Source: Chryseobacterium balustinum (GTDB taxonomy: Bacteria > Bacteroidota > Bacteroidia > Flavobacteriales > Weeksellaceae). From it: a stretch of 64,000 bases of DNA. This document shows, piece after piece, positions 26,227 through 35,027 of this stretch. Location of the stretch: NCBI RefSeq assembly GCF_900168205.1, contig NZ_FUZE01000002.1:62001-126000 (forward strand), given 5' to 3'. The first letter of the stretch is position 1, and the number at the start of each line of letters is the position of its first letter. Both the position numbers and the translations under genes were made by a program. The notes beneath the pieces are model-generated. The model was not told the DNA's origin. It was given only the letters and a program-made list of their open reading frames with translations, and made no database searches.

Positions 26227-28491
26227 ATGAACTATTCTTCGGAGCTCAAAAAAATCGTAACCAGCCAATATGTATATTCTTCAATAAGAATTACATTGGC
26301 GACGGTGATTCCGTGTTTAGTTCTCTCTTACTTTGGCTTGCTCAAAGATTACTTTCTTTTTCCTTTGGGAACAAGCTTTGTAGCATTGACTGATCAACCG
26401 GGACCATTTATCAGACGTAGAAATTCATTGACATTTGCTATATTCTGCTTTGTAGTTGTTGCAACAATCGCGAGTCTGGTGAAAGGAATTATTCCGCTTG
26501 TTCTTCTGGAAGTCATCGTTTTCGGAATGTTTTTCTCATTAATTGGAGTGTACGGGCAGAGATTGGCAGCTGTAGGTTCTTTAGCCTTAGTTGTTTTAGC
26601 CATTTTTATCGATGGTCATTTAACAGGAGCAAATATCCTGAAAAGTTTAGTGATTTTTGCAGCCGGATGCATTTGGTTTTTACTGATTTTCCTTATAGTT
26701 ACTACGATTCAGCCCTATAAGTTAGCAAGTCAGATGATTGGTGAAAACTATCTTCAACTTGCAGAATTTCTTAAGATTAAAGCAAATTATTATCAGAAAA
26801 ATCCAGATTTCGATAAACTTAGTTTACAAGTCATAGCAAAACAGATCGGCATTAAAAACCTTCAGGAAGAAACCCGTGAAACTGTTTTTAAAACAAGAAC
26901 CATCGTTAATGAATCTACCACTTTGAGCAGATTATTAATGTTGATGTTTTTGAACTCTATGGATCTTCATGAAAAGCTGATGACCTCTGAAAGCGATTAC
27001 AAAAAACTGCAGGAAAGTTTTGAAGACACAGAAATTTTAGTTAAAATACACGATTACCTTAATATTCTCTCAGATGAAATCGCCAATATTGGGATCGCTC
27101 TGCAAAGCAGCACGCGCGCAAGACCTATATTCAATTTAGACGCAAGTTTTCATGAGCTTAATGTACATTATTTCGAATTGAGAAATAAAGAAATGACTCC
27201 CGAGAACTTGGAAAATTTCATGATTTTGCGTCAAATTATGATGCGTATCAATGAAATAACTAAAGAAATCAGTGAGATTTATAAAGTTTTTTCTCAGAAT
27301 GTAAGGTTGGCCAAAAGTCTTTCTACAGGTTTAGATTTAAAGAAATTTATGCCTAAAGAAGAGAAAATTAATTTTAAAGTTTTAAAAAGTAATATTTCTC
27401 TGACCTCATCTCATTTCAGACATGCGATAAGAATTACCATTGCATTGTTGTTAGGATATTTGGTTTCTTTACTTCCGTTTATAGAAATCGGTCATACTTA
27501 TTGGATTTTAATTACCATTGTTGCCATTTTAAAACCAGCCTACTCTATCACAAAACAAAGAAATTTTCTGCGTTTTTGTGGAACCGTTGTAGGTGCTGTC
27601 ATTGCCTATGCCTTACTGCATTTCATTCATGTTAATGCAATACTTTTAGCGATTCTTCTTTTAAGCATGATTTTATGTTTCAGTTTATTGAAAGGCAGAT
27701 ATTTTTGGGCGGTCTTGTTTATGACGATTTATGTTTTTATGAGTTTTAATTTCTTAAATCCTGGAAATGTAAATGTTATTTTTAAAGACCGAATTGCAGA
27801 TACTTTTATTGCCGGAATTATTGCGTTTTTGGTTTCATATATCGTACTTCCGGTTTGGGAACATACGCAGAATTTAGATTTAATGAAAAAATCTGCAGAA
27901 TCTAATCTCACCTATTTTCATAGCGTAATGTCTAAATTTTTGAACGAAAATTTTAATCTAGAAGACTATAAAGTAAAACGTAAAAATGCAATTATTTCAT
28001 TAGCCAATCTTTCTGATAATTTCCAGAGAATGATCTCTGATCCTAAAAATCAGCAGAAAAAACTCGAAGTCGTACATCAGTTTGTGGCAACTTCACACTT
28101 GATTACAGCATATACGGCTTCATTATCTCAATACGCCAAAAGCAATCAGGAATATCCGGAAATAGACTCTGAAAGCTGGAGCAAAAAAATAGAATCTGAA
28201 ATGCATCAGATATCAGCAATACTCAATGGAGATAAAATCCCGGAAGCTTTAAGAATGGACAGTCGCCTTGAGCCTGAAGATTCTTCGATTGAAGATATGC
28301 TTCACAAAAGAAAAACTGAACTTTTAGAAAAAGAGCATTTCGATACAAGAGACCCAAATAAAATCTCTCATTTAACCGAACTGAAAAATATTCATGATAT
28401 TTTAGAATTGATTTATGATGTTGCCAAAGAACAGCGAAAGGTAATCGAAAAGTACAGGAACGAAGAAAACTCTACTCTTCCACAACCGTAA
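26227..28491 (+). CDS. FUSC-family inner-membrane transporter (YccS/YhfK-like)
   Basis: A 754-aa membrane protein with two blocks of transmembrane helices (about residues 15-155 and 395-540), each followed by a long cytoplasmic helical region. This is the FUSC/fusaric-acid-resistance layout. The second block contains the conserved RITIALLLGYL...YWILITIVAILKPAYSITKQR...RFCGTVVGAV segment. Such proteins are thought to export aromatic acids or similar compounds, but the substrate here is unknown. The 3' end overlaps the convergent phosphopantetheinyl transferase gene by 20 nt. Confidence 0.9.
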   Translation: MNYSSELKKIVTSQYVYSSIRITLATVIPCLVLSYFGLLKDYFLFPLGTSFVALTDQPGPFIRRRNSLTFAIFCFVVVATIASLVKGIIPLVLLEVIVFGMFFSLIGVYGQRLAAVGSLALVVLAIFIDGHLTGANILKSLVIFAAGCIWFLLIFLIVTTIQPYKLASQMIGENYLQLAEFLKIKANYYQKNPDFDKLSLQVIAKQIGIKNLQEETRETVFKTRTIVNESTTLSRLLMLMFLNSMDLHEKLMTSESDYKKLQESFEDTEILVKIHDYLNILSDEIANIGIALQSSTRARPIFNLDASFHELNVHYFELRNKEMTPENLENFMILRQIMMRINEITKEISEIYKVFSQNVRLAKSLSTGLDLKKFMPKEEKINFKVLKSNISLTSSHFRHAIRITIALLLGYLVSLLPFIEIGHTYWILITIVAILKPAYSITKQRNFLRFCGTVVGAVIAYALLHFIHVNAILLAILLLSMILCFSLLKGRYFWAVLFMTIYVFMSFNFLNPGNVNVIFKDRIADTFIAGIIAFLVSYIVLPVWEHTQNLDLMKKSAESNLTYFHSVMSKFLNENFNLEDYKVKRKNAIISLANLSDNFQRMISDPKNQQKKLEVVHQFVATSHLITAYTASLSQYAKSNQEYPEIDSESWSKKIESEMHQISAILNGDKIPEALRMDSRLEPEDSSIEDMLHKRKTELLEKEHFDTRDPNKISHLTELKNIHDILELIYDVAKEQRKVIEKYRNEENSTLPQP

Positions 28492-29086
28492 AGCAGTACT
28501 CGTCAAAAAATTCAACTCTTGCTTTAAGTTCGTCTGAAATCTGGTCATCATGCACTCTGCACTTTATAGAATGAAGATGTTTTAGTTCAAAAGGTCTTAC
28601 TTCGTAATGTTTTTTCAGCGACCAGTGTTTGGAATGGTGAATTTTGTACATGCTTTCTTTCACGCTCCAGATAATCGTATAGAAAACTACTTCGGTATCA
28701 AAAGGAATAAAACCTCTTTCATTTTCGTACGTGAATTTGTCAATAACCCTTAAAATTTTAGGATTAAATTTTTCAATATCAATCCCAATTTTATTCTTAG
28801 AAATGGCAATTGCTGCAAAAGGATAAGAATGCGTGATAGAAATTTCGGCATCTTTCGGCGATAGAAACGGTTCTCTTTCTTTATACAGAATTTTTGAATT
28901 AGGCTTTATACTTTTTAAAAGTTTTCTGACCATTAAAACTTCCAGCAATTTTTTAGGATGATAATCTTTTACTTTTTCTGCATTTTCGGGTTCTAAAAGC
29001 TCATCAATATTGAGTTCATCATTCTCGTCATATTTCCAGACAAGAATGATTGCAGTATCATCAGAAAAATCTCGGTAAAGAGGCAT
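28472..29086 (-). CDS. 4'-phosphopantetheinyl transferase superfamily protein
   Basis: A 204-aa Sfp-type transferase that would attach 4'-phosphopantetheine from CoA to a carrier-protein Ser. The two Mg-binding motifs are clear: IGIDIEKF (about residues 105-112) and WSVKESMYK (about 145-153). EISITHSYPFAAIA precedes the first. Size fits the Sfp/Gsp group more than the shorter AcpS. No polyketide or peptide synthetase cluster lies nearby, so the target may be the fatty-acid carrier protein or a distant locus. Confidence 0.9.
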   Translation of the reverse strand: MPLYRDFSDDTAIILVWKYDENDELNIDELLEPENAEKVKDYHPKKLLEVLMVRKLLKSIKPNSKILYKEREPFLSPKDAEISITHSYPFAAIAISKNKIGIDIEKFNPKILRVIDKFTYENERGFIPFDTEVVFYTIIWSVKESMYKIHHSKHWSLKKHYEVRPFELKHLHSIKCRVHDDQISDELKARVEFFDEYCFTVVEE

Positions 29087-29161
29087 GGGGTTGTTTATTG
29101 GGTAAAATTAGTGAAAAAATTTTGGTTGGATGATGGAGATTTTACTATTAAATGTTTTTAG

Positions 29162-29320
29162 ACGCAAAGGTTTATTAATCGTTAAGCTAAATTTAAGGAG
29201 CAAAGAATAATCAACAAAGTTGATTTGATGAAGCGTTTGTTTTATACGTAAGCTTCATCTGCAACTTGTCGCAACCCTTTGCTCCTTAAATAATACAGTT
29301 TTCAAAATAAATCTTTGCGT
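29162..29320. repeat. Nested inverted-repeat element
   Basis: Inner arms 29191-29205 and 29277-29291 are perfect 15-mers. Outer arms 29162-29175 and 29307-29320 differ at one position. A degenerate partial relative lies at about 63684-63765, after mutS2, so this is a dispersed family rather than a unique hairpin. Confidence 0.7.
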
Positions 29321-29349
29321 TAAAAAAAAGACAAACAGAGCGCAAAAAA

Positions 29350-29381
29350 AATTCACTTAAATCCTAAGACCTAAGTGAATT
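29350..29381 (-). terminator. Probable terminator of the HugZ-like gene
   Basis: AATTCACTTA (29350-29359) and TAAGTGAATT (29372-29381) form a 10-bp stem, with an A run to the left that reads as a T run on the minus strand. It is 84 nt beyond the stop codon. Confidence 0.6.
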
Positions 29382-29464
29382 TGAATATTATTTAAAAACT
29401 AGACTAATAAAGCGCAAAGTATTAAACTTCCCACTTCCATCATCCAGCTTTCATTTAAATCAAT

Positions 29465-29995
29465 TTATTTCGACTGGTGATTCACATCATTTCTGTGCTC
29501 CATAATCTCAAGATTTTCATCTACAAAATAAGCACTTCCGAAACCATTTACATAAGAACCTTTCACAGGATGAAGTCCGATTAAGATGAAATCTTTCATT
29601 TCAGAAATTACATCTACCACTTTTCCGTGAGTTTCTTTCAACTGAGAAACAACTGTATTCCAAGTTTCAGAATCTCTTTCAACCTGAGAAGTAGAAGCTT
29701 CAATCGTTAATCTTTCTCTTGCATAAATTTGCTTTGTAGCAGACTCATCTTCGATGAACATAATAGAAGTTTTTCTTCCGTCAGCAAGATTTTTGGTGTG
29801 CTTTGCCATGAAAGAAACTAAAATATAAAAAGTATTTTCTACTTGTACAAAAGGAGCGTAGCTAGAATTAGGTGTTCCTTCAGCATCTACGGTTGCCAAA
29901 ATGATACTTTTTGTTCTTTCTACCAATTCTTTTACTTTAGGGGCAAGAGGTTTTGCCTGTCTTTGAGCTTCTTCCTGAGTATTTGTATGATTCAT
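29465..29995 (-). CDS. HugZ-like / pyridoxamine-phosphate-oxidase-fold protein
   Basis: A 176-aa protein with the split-barrel FMN-binding fold seen in pyridoxamine-phosphate oxidases and HugZ-type haem-degrading enzymes. TKSIILATVDAEGTPNSSYAPFV (about residues 30-52) and the FMAKHTKNL segment, then MFIEDE, match this superfamily, as does GFGSAYFVDE near the C-terminus. At 176 aa it is shorter than classical HugZ. A role in haem iron use or as a general flavin protein is inferred. It has a clear promoter at 30015-30043. Confidence 0.8.
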   Translation of the reverse strand: MNHTNTQEEAQRQAKPLAPKVKELVERTKSIILATVDAEGTPNSSYAPFVQVENTFYILVSFMAKHTKNLADGRKTSIMFIEDESATKQIYARERLTIEASTSQVERDSETWNTVVSQLKETHGKVVDVISEMKDFILIGLHPVKGSYVNGFGSAYFVDENLEIMEHRNDVNHQSK

Positions 29996-30014
29996 AATAG
30001 AGATTTATTTTATG

Positions 30015-30043
30015 CAAAAATACACTATTTAGATTTAAAACAA
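30015..30043 (-). promoter_or_regulatory. Promoter of the HugZ-like gene
   Basis: On the minus strand TTG (30041-30043), 18-nt spacer, TATTTTTG (30015-30022). The ATG is 20 nt downstream. Both boxes match the flavobacterial consensus. Confidence 0.65.
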
Positions 30044-30093
30044 ATAAAATTAGCTCTGTAATATCTCATAAAAAGGAAGTTCAAAGCTTGTTT

Positions 30094-30122
30094 TTGTATC
30101 TAAATTATATGTTGTAATTTTG
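30094..30122 (+). promoter_or_regulatory. Promoter of ahcY
   Basis: TTG at 30094-30096 within TTTTTG, an 18-nt spacer, then TAATTTTG at 30115-30122, followed by a leader of about 30 nt. No SAH-riboswitch-like structure fits into a leader this short. Confidence 0.65.
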
Positions 30123-30157
30123 CATTTTATAATTAGAAATTAAATTATTCATAAGAT

Positions 30158-31471
30158 ATGAGTACAACAACACAATACGTTCCTTATAAAGTTAAGGATA
30201 TTTCTCTTGCAGAATGGGGAAGAAAAGAAATTACTTTGGCTGAAGCAGAAATGCCAGGTTTGATGTCTATCCGTGAAGAATACGGACCATCTCAACCATT
30301 AAAAGGAGCTAGAATCGCAGGATGTCTTCACATGACTATTCAAACTGCAGTTTTAATCGAAACTTTGGTTGCACTTGGTGCTGAAGTTACTTGGTCTTCT
30401 TGTAACATTTTCTCTACACAAGATCACGCTGCTGCTGCGATTGCTGCTGCAGGAATCCCTGTTTACGCTTGGAAAGGTCTTAACGAAGAAGAATTTGACT
30501 GGTGTATCGAGCAGACTTTATTCTTTGGTGAAAACAGAAAACCATTAAACATGATTTTGGATGATGGTGGAGATCTTACAAACATGGTTTTTGATAAATA
30601 CCCAGAATTTACAAAAGATATCAAAGGACTTTCTGAAGAAACTACAACTGGTGTTCACAGATTGTACGAAAGAATGAAGAACGGAACTTTGGTAATGCCT
30701 GCAATCAACGTAAATGATTCAGTGACTAAATCTAAATTCGACAATAAATATGGGTGTAAAGAATCTGCAGTAGATGCTGTAAGAAGAGCTACAGACCTTA
30801 TGTTAGCTGGAAAAAGAGTGGTAGTTTGCGGATACGGAGACGTAGGTAAAGGTACTGCTGCATCTTTCAGAGGAGCTGGTTCTATCGTTACTGTTACTGA
30901 GATCGATCCAATTTGTGCGCTTCAGGCTGCAATGGACGGTTTTGAAGTAAAAAGATTAGATACTGTAGTTGATAACGCAGATATCATCATCACCACTACT
31001 GGTAACTTTAACATCGTAAGAGGAGAGCATTTCCTTAAAATGAAAGATAAAGCTGTTGTTTGTAACATCGGTCACTTCGATAACGAAATCGATATGGCTT
31101 GGTTAAACGAAAATTACGGTTCTACAAAATCTGAAGTTAAGCCTCAAGTAGATATCTACACCATCGAAGGTAAAGAAGTAATTATTCTTGCTGAAGGTAG
31201 ATTGGTAAACCTTGGTTGTGCAACAGGTCACCCATCTTTTGTAATGTCTAACTCTTTCTCTAACCAGACTTTAGCTCAGATCGAATTATGGACAAACTCT
31301 GCTGCTTACGGAAACGAAGTTTACATGCTTCCTAAGCACTTAGATGAAAAAGTAGCTGCTCTTCACCTTAAGAAATTAAGCGTTGAACTAGAAGTTCTTT
31401 CTACTGAACAAGCTGAATACATCGGTGTTGACGTGAAAGGGCCTTTCAAACCTGAGTATTACAGATACTAA
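30158..31471 (+). CDS. ahcY: S-adenosylhomocysteine hydrolase
   Basis: A 437-aa cytoplasmic NAD-dependent enzyme that splits S-adenosylhomocysteine into homocysteine and adenosine, relieving product inhibition of methyltransferases. Signatures are [31 protein letters not shown], the NAD-binding [17 protein letters not shown], and the C-terminal [11 protein letters not shown]. Codon use is notably more C-ending and GC-richer than its neighbours (for example repeated GCT, AAC and ATC), as expected for a highly expressed gene. It is monocistronic with its own promoter and terminator. Confidence 0.98.
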   Translation: MSTTTQYVPYKVKDISLAEWGRKEITLAEAEMPGLMSIREEYGPSQPLKGARIAGCLHMTIQTAVLIETLVALGAEVTWSSCNIFSTQDHAAAAIAAAGIPVYAWKGLNEEEFDWCIEQTLFFGENRKPLNMILDDGGDLTNMVFDKYPEFTKDIKGLSEETTTGVHRLYERMKNGTLVMPAINVNDSVTKSKFDNKYGCKESAVDAVRRATDLMLAGKRVVVCGYGDVGKGTAASFRGAGSIVTVTEIDPICALQAAMDGFEVKRLDTVVDNADIIITTTGNFNIVRGEHFLKMKDKAVVCNIGHFDNEIDMAWLNENYGSTKSEVKPQVDIYTIEGKEVIILAEGRLVNLGCATGHPSFVMSNSFSNQTLAQIELWTNSAAYGNEVYMLPKHLDEKVAALHLKKLSVELEVLSTEQAEYIGVDVKGPFKPEYYRY

Positions 31472-31514
31472 AAAATGTTATGCTGAGCTCTGCAAAGCAT
31501 TTCAGATAAATTAT

Positions 31515-31544
31515 AAAATCCCATTATTCAAAAAGTGGGATTTT
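31515..31544 (+). terminator. ahcY terminator
   Basis: AAAATCCCA (31515-31523) and TGGGATTTT (31536-31544) form a stem followed by more T residues, 43 nt after the stop. Confidence 0.8.
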
Positions 31545-31606
31545 TTATTTTTAATAGTGAAAAAATTCTCTAGGGAATTCTTACTTTTGAAAACTAAAAT
31601 TTAAAA

Positions 31607-32413
31607 ATGAAGAAGTATTTTTTCCTGAGTTTAATGAGCTCTGTCGTATTCTTTAACAGTTGTAGCGATACAGCTGAAGATGAATTAATTACAGACCCTC
31701 TACAACAAAAAACTTTATTGAGTAAAGTTACTACTGTTTATTATGATAACCCAGCAAGTACTGAAACTACGGTAGCAACATTCGAATACAATAATCAGGG
31801 ACAATTGATTAAAGTTTTATCCGAAGGAGTATCTTCAGTTTTCGAATATGACCCAGCAGGAAAGCCTTTAAAAACAAACTATTATAAAACTGACGGAACA
31901 TTAGAATACTACTCTCTTTATACCTACAATGGTGAAGAACTTGTAAACACCAAAGCAATTTACAGTAATCCTGATTTTAACCGTACAATCAATTATACCT
32001 ACAACAACGGTAAAATTGCAACTTCTACTCTTTGCCAATCGGCAAATTGCTCTAACCCGAGTACTTCAGCATATACTTACAATGGCGAAAATATTACTGT
32101 AGAGACGTCAGTATTTGGAGGTACTTTTTCTACAAGTAATAAACATGAATATTTATATGACAACAAATTGAATCCTTTTACTTATACAAACAAATACTTT
32201 AAAATATCAATCGGTGGTGCTTATGTATTAAGCAAAAATAATTACACTTCAGAGAAAATCAGCTTTAAAGACAGTGCAGGAAACTGGGTGCCGAATCAAA
32301 ATGTGGTATATGAGATTACGTATAATAGTGTTCAATTACCCACACAAGTCATTGGAAAAAGCCTAAGTGGAGCTAATTACGTAAAGTATAATTACGAATA
32401 TATTACTCAATAA
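31607..32413 (+). CDS. Lipoprotein with YD/RHS-like repeats
   Basis: A 268-aa lipoprotein with lipobox FNSC (MKKYFFLSLMSSVVFFNSC). The body is made of short beta repeats such as FEYNNQGQLIKVLSEG, FEYDPAGKPLKTNYY, YTYNGEELVNTKAIY and YTYNNGKIATSTL. These resemble isolated YD/RHS-type strands, though no full RHS core or toxin domain is present. Similar single-domain lipoproteins are common in flavobacteria with no assigned function. It stands alone. Confidence 0.75.
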   Translation: MKKYFFLSLMSSVVFFNSCSDTAEDELITDPLQQKTLLSKVTTVYYDNPASTETTVATFEYNNQGQLIKVLSEGVSSVFEYDPAGKPLKTNYYKTDGTLEYYSLYTYNGEELVNTKAIYSNPDFNRTINYTYNNGKIATSTLCQSANCSNPSTSAYTYNGENITVETSVFGGTFSTSNKHEYLYDNKLNPFTYTNKYFKISIGGAYVLSKNNYTSEKISFKDSAGNWVPNQNVVYEITYNSVQLPTQVIGKSLSGANYVKYNYEYITQ

Positions 32414-32551
32414 AACCAGTCAAAACTTTCCTTTATGGAGCATTTTTTTATTAATATTTTTCAAACTCTCAAACACACTCACTCTCCTACGCTCAAACTC
32501 TATTTCAGGAGCTATTTCCCGCTGTCCACTGTATCTTTTTTCTCCAAAGCT

Positions 32552-32584
32552 AAACCTCATAGGTTTTGAAAACCTATGAGGTTT
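32552..32584. repeat. Near-perfect 33-nt palindrome
   Basis: AAACCTCATAGGTTTT (32552-32567) and AAAACCTATGAGGTTT (32569-32584) are perfect 16-nt inverted arms around one G. It may act as a terminator for the upstream lipoprotein gene or be a palindromic dispersed repeat. Confidence 0.7.
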
Positions 32585-32738
32585 CTCCATTCCTAAAAAA
32601 AAGGATGTCGTTCCTATCGGGGCTAATATTGTATCGCGAACTTCAATAATACAATTGCATCAATTGAAATAGATGACTTTGATTTTATAAAAAATAAAAC
32701 TCTTATGAGATAATCGTTAACATTAATTTAAAAAATAA

Positions 32739-32746
32739 TATATTTG
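32739..32746 (+). promoter_or_regulatory. -7 box for the YiaA-like gene
   Basis: TATATTTG matches TAnnTTTG, 28 nt before the ATG. No TTG is present at the expected -33 distance. Confidence 0.4.
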
Positions 32747-32774
32747 AATCAATAATAAACAAAAATAACATTTA

Positions 32775-33167
32775 ATGAAAAAACAAGGAGTTTCAAATGC
32801 ATTCGTAGCGGCATCGTGGATTGCTTTAGGAGCAGGAATGGTTGGTTTTATTGTAGGTTTGGTAAGAGCAGAAATGCTGCTTAACGAAAAAGGGTACTAC
32901 TTCACCATCCTACTTTACGGTTTATTTGCCGTAATTTCTTTACAAAAAGCAGTTCGTGACAGATTAGAAAACATCAAAGTAACCGATATCTATTACGGAA
33001 TTTGTTGGTTTGCTACCATATCATCTATTGTTCTGTTGACTATAGGATTATTCAATGCAACCATTTTACCGAGTGAAAAAGGATTTTATGCTTTTGCATT
33101 TTTACTGGCTTTATTCGGTGCAATCGCCGTTCAGAAGAATACCCGAGACAATATGATGCAGGAATAG
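32775..33167 (+). CDS. YiaA/YiaB-type inner-membrane protein
   Basis: A 130-aa membrane protein with four helices in two similar halves, each a two-helix unit: ASWIALGAGMVGFIVGLV...KGYYFTILLYGLFAVISLQKAVRD and CWFATISSIVLLTIGLF...KGFYAFAFLLALFGAIAVQKNTRD. This internal duplication is the YiaA/B two-helix domain layout. The function of the family is not known. A palindromic terminator follows immediately, separating it from the BspA-like genes. Confidence 0.85.
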   Translation: MKKQGVSNAFVAASWIALGAGMVGFIVGLVRAEMLLNEKGYYFTILLYGLFAVISLQKAVRDRLENIKVTDIYYGICWFATISSIVLLTIGLFNATILPSEKGFYAFAFLLALFGAIAVQKNTRDNMMQE

Positions 33168-33178
33168 AATAACTTAGG

Positions 33179-33196
33179 CTCACCAAATTTGGTGAG
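33179..33196 (+). terminator. Terminator after the YiaA-like gene
   Basis: CTCACCAAATTTGGTGAG is a perfect palindrome followed by seven or more T residues. Confidence 0.8.
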
Positions 33197-33238
33197 TTTT
33201 TTTATTTTATATATCTTTATATTTCACAAAATATTGAT

Positions 33239-35008
33239 ATGTTAAAAAAACTTTTACCATTTTTTTTCTTAATAGTCTTTCATTTCCTGAAAGCGCAGAA
33301 CGAGTTTATTACCATCTGGAAACCGAGTGGAATAAACCCCAATATTACAACTACTGTAATTGCACCATCACAGGCAAATTCAAACCAGATTTGGTTTCCC
33401 GGGACGGGAACAAATTATACCATTCAATGGGAAGAAATAAATTTTCCTCAGCATAATGGAACTTTAACGAATGTAACTTCTACTGGTCAAATTTTAATCA
33501 ATTTTGGAACTCCTTTAAATCCAACACCAAATCAGGCGACTTATCGTGTAAAAGTAAGTAATGGAAACGGAGTTTTTAATAAAATTCAATTTGCTTCTTT
33601 CACCTTAGACTCAGGCGGAGCCAAAATCTGGTCTCACCTTGGTAATTCAGACAAGATTCTTGAGATATCGCAATGGGGCAATATACAATGGGCATCGATG
33701 TTTAATGCATTTTCGCATTGCCAAAGTTTACAGTTAACGGCTACAGATTCTCCGAATTTAACGAATGTTGAAAATGCTTCACATCTATTTTTTAACGCCA
33801 GCAGCTTTACTGGAAATTCTTCAATGGCAAACTGGAATACTTCTCATGTAAAAGATTTCAGCTTTATGTTTGCTCATACAAATATGTATCAGCTTGCAGA
33901 TACATTTAATCCTTCCATTGGAAATTGGAATACCTCATCAGCAACAAATTTTAAATCATTGTTTGAAAACAGAAAAGCTTTTAATCAAAACCTAAATTCT
34001 TGGAACACCTCAAGTGTTACCAATATGAGTTCTTTGTTTGCCGGCTGTACTACTTTCAATCACCCCCTGAACAGTTGGAACACTTCAAATGTTACAGATA
34101 TGTCTCTTATCTTTAATAAGATTCCTAATTTTAATCAACCATTAAACAATTGGAATACTTCAAAAGTTACCAATATGAGCGCTATGTTTGAAGGCTGTAC
34201 TATCTTTAATCAACCTCTTAATAATTGGAATACCTCAAATGTTACCAATATGAGTTCTATGTTTGCTATATGTATTGCATTTAATCAACCACTTGATAAT
34301 TGGAACACCTCAAATGTTACAGATATGAGTGCTATGTTTCATTTGATTCCTAATTTCAATCAACCCCTTAACAGTTGGAATACATCAAATGTTACCAATA
34401 TATCTCATATGTTCCACAACTGCACAGCATTTAATCAACCTCTTGACAATTGGGACACCAGCAAGGTAACCGATATGAATGTTTTTCTGCAGGGAGCAGC
34501 AGCTTTTAATCAAACATTAGGAAGCTGGAATATTTCATCGCTTACTACAGCTTTGCTGGCAATTACCCAAACAGGAATAGATTGCACCAATTACAGTGAT
34601 ACTCTTGCAGGATGGGCAGATAATCCCAATACAGCGAATAATATTAATTTAGGTCCTCTTATGAACCTTATGTATTCGTCAACAATTATCAACAAGAGAA
34701 ATACTCTTATTAATAAAGGATGGTTTTTTACCGGAGATCTTGCAGGTGAGTGTGAAAAACTTGCAGTGAATGAAATCAAACTAAAAAACAGTCTTTCAAT
34801 TTATCCAAATCCGGCATCAGATTTTATTTATTTAAATAATGCTAAAGATGCAAAAAGTTACATCATAACAGATTCCAGCGGAAGAATCATATTGAAAGAT
34901 TCTTTGGCTAAAGATTTTATAAATATTCAAAGTCTTAGCTCTGGAAATTATATTTTACAGATTGTAACTGGTAAAAATATTGAGAATTTTAAGTTTATTA
35001 AAAAGTAA
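33239..35008 (+). CDS. BspA-like repeat surface protein 1, type IX cargo
   Basis: A 589-aa secreted protein. The order is a signal peptide (ending LKAQ), a conserved N-terminal domain of about 170 aa (NEFITIWKPSG, NQIWFPGTGTNYTIQWEE, YRVKVSNGNGVF), then nine 25-aa repeats of the DUF285/BspA type (consensus FNQPLNNWNTSNVTNMSxMF, residues 223-447), and a C-terminal sorting domain beginning near LSIYPNPASDFIYL and ending ENFKFIKK. The last is the type A signal recognised by the type IX system. It is the first and most repetitive of four tandem paralogs. Adhesion is the likely role, by analogy with BspA. Confidence 0.88.
   Translation: MLKKLLPFFFLIVFHFLKAQNEFITIWKPSGINPNITTTVIAPSQANSNQIWFPGTGTNYTIQWEEINFPQHNGTLTNVTSTGQILINFGTPLNPTPNQATYRVKVSNGNGVFNKIQFASFTLDSGGAKIWSHLGNSDKILEISQWGNIQWASMFNAFSHCQSLQLTATDSPNLTNVENASHLFFNASSFTGNSSMANWNTSHVKDFSFMFAHTNMYQLADTFNPSIGNWNTSSATNFKSLFENRKAFNQNLNSWNTSSVTNMSSLFAGCTTFNHPLNSWNTSNVTDMSLIFNKIPNFNQPLNNWNTSKVTNMSAMFEGCTIFNQPLNNWNTSNVTNMSSMFAICIAFNQPLDNWNTSNVTDMSAMFHLIPNFNQPLNSWNTSNVTNISHMFHNCTAFNQPLDNWDTSKVTDMNVFLQGAAAFNQTLGSWNISSLTTALLAITQTGIDCTNYSDTLAGWADNPNTANNINLGPLMNLMYSSTIINKRNTLINKGWFFTGDLAGECEKLAVNEIKLKNSLSIYPNPASDFIYLNNAKDAKSYIITDSSGRIILKDSLAKDFINIQSLSSGNYILQIVTGKNIENFKFIKK
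33905..34579 (+). repeat. Nine 75-bp tandem repeats in BspA-like gene 1
   Basis: Nine in-frame units of exactly 75 nt begin with TTTAATCA-like sequence encoding FNQPL. Several neighbouring units are nearly identical at the DNA level (for example around 34130-34440), so slipped-strand or recombinational copy-number change is possible. Confidence 0.85.
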
Positions 35009-35027
35009 TTTATTAAAAATAAAAAAT

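Larger units (their letters stand above)
29087..29464. other. Intergenic region with nested inverted repeat
   Basis: 378 nt without a gene. Most of it (29162-29320) is a repeat with outer arms ACGCAAAGGTTTAT / ATAAATCTTTGCGT and inner perfect arms ATTTAAGGAGCAAAG / CTTTGCTCCTTAAAT. A separate hairpin at 29350-29381 is a probable terminator for the HugZ-like gene. Confidence 0.7.
32414..32774. other. Intergenic region with a 33-nt palindrome
   Basis: 361 nt without a gene. The chief feature is the palindrome at 32552-32584. The sequence GGATGTCGTTCCTATCGGGG near 32605 looks like a dispersed-repeat fragment. The right end holds the -7 box TATATTTG (32739-32746), probably for the gene at 32775. 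Confidence 0.55.

Noticed and set aside
30097..30157. SAH or SAM riboswitch before ahcY
   Set aside because: The predicted leader is only about 30 nt, too short for a known riboswitch fold.
34980..35027. Longer N-terminus for BspA-like gene 2
   Set aside because: The extension overlaps gene 1 and would bury the signal peptide. The ATG at 35028 gives a normal signal peptide.
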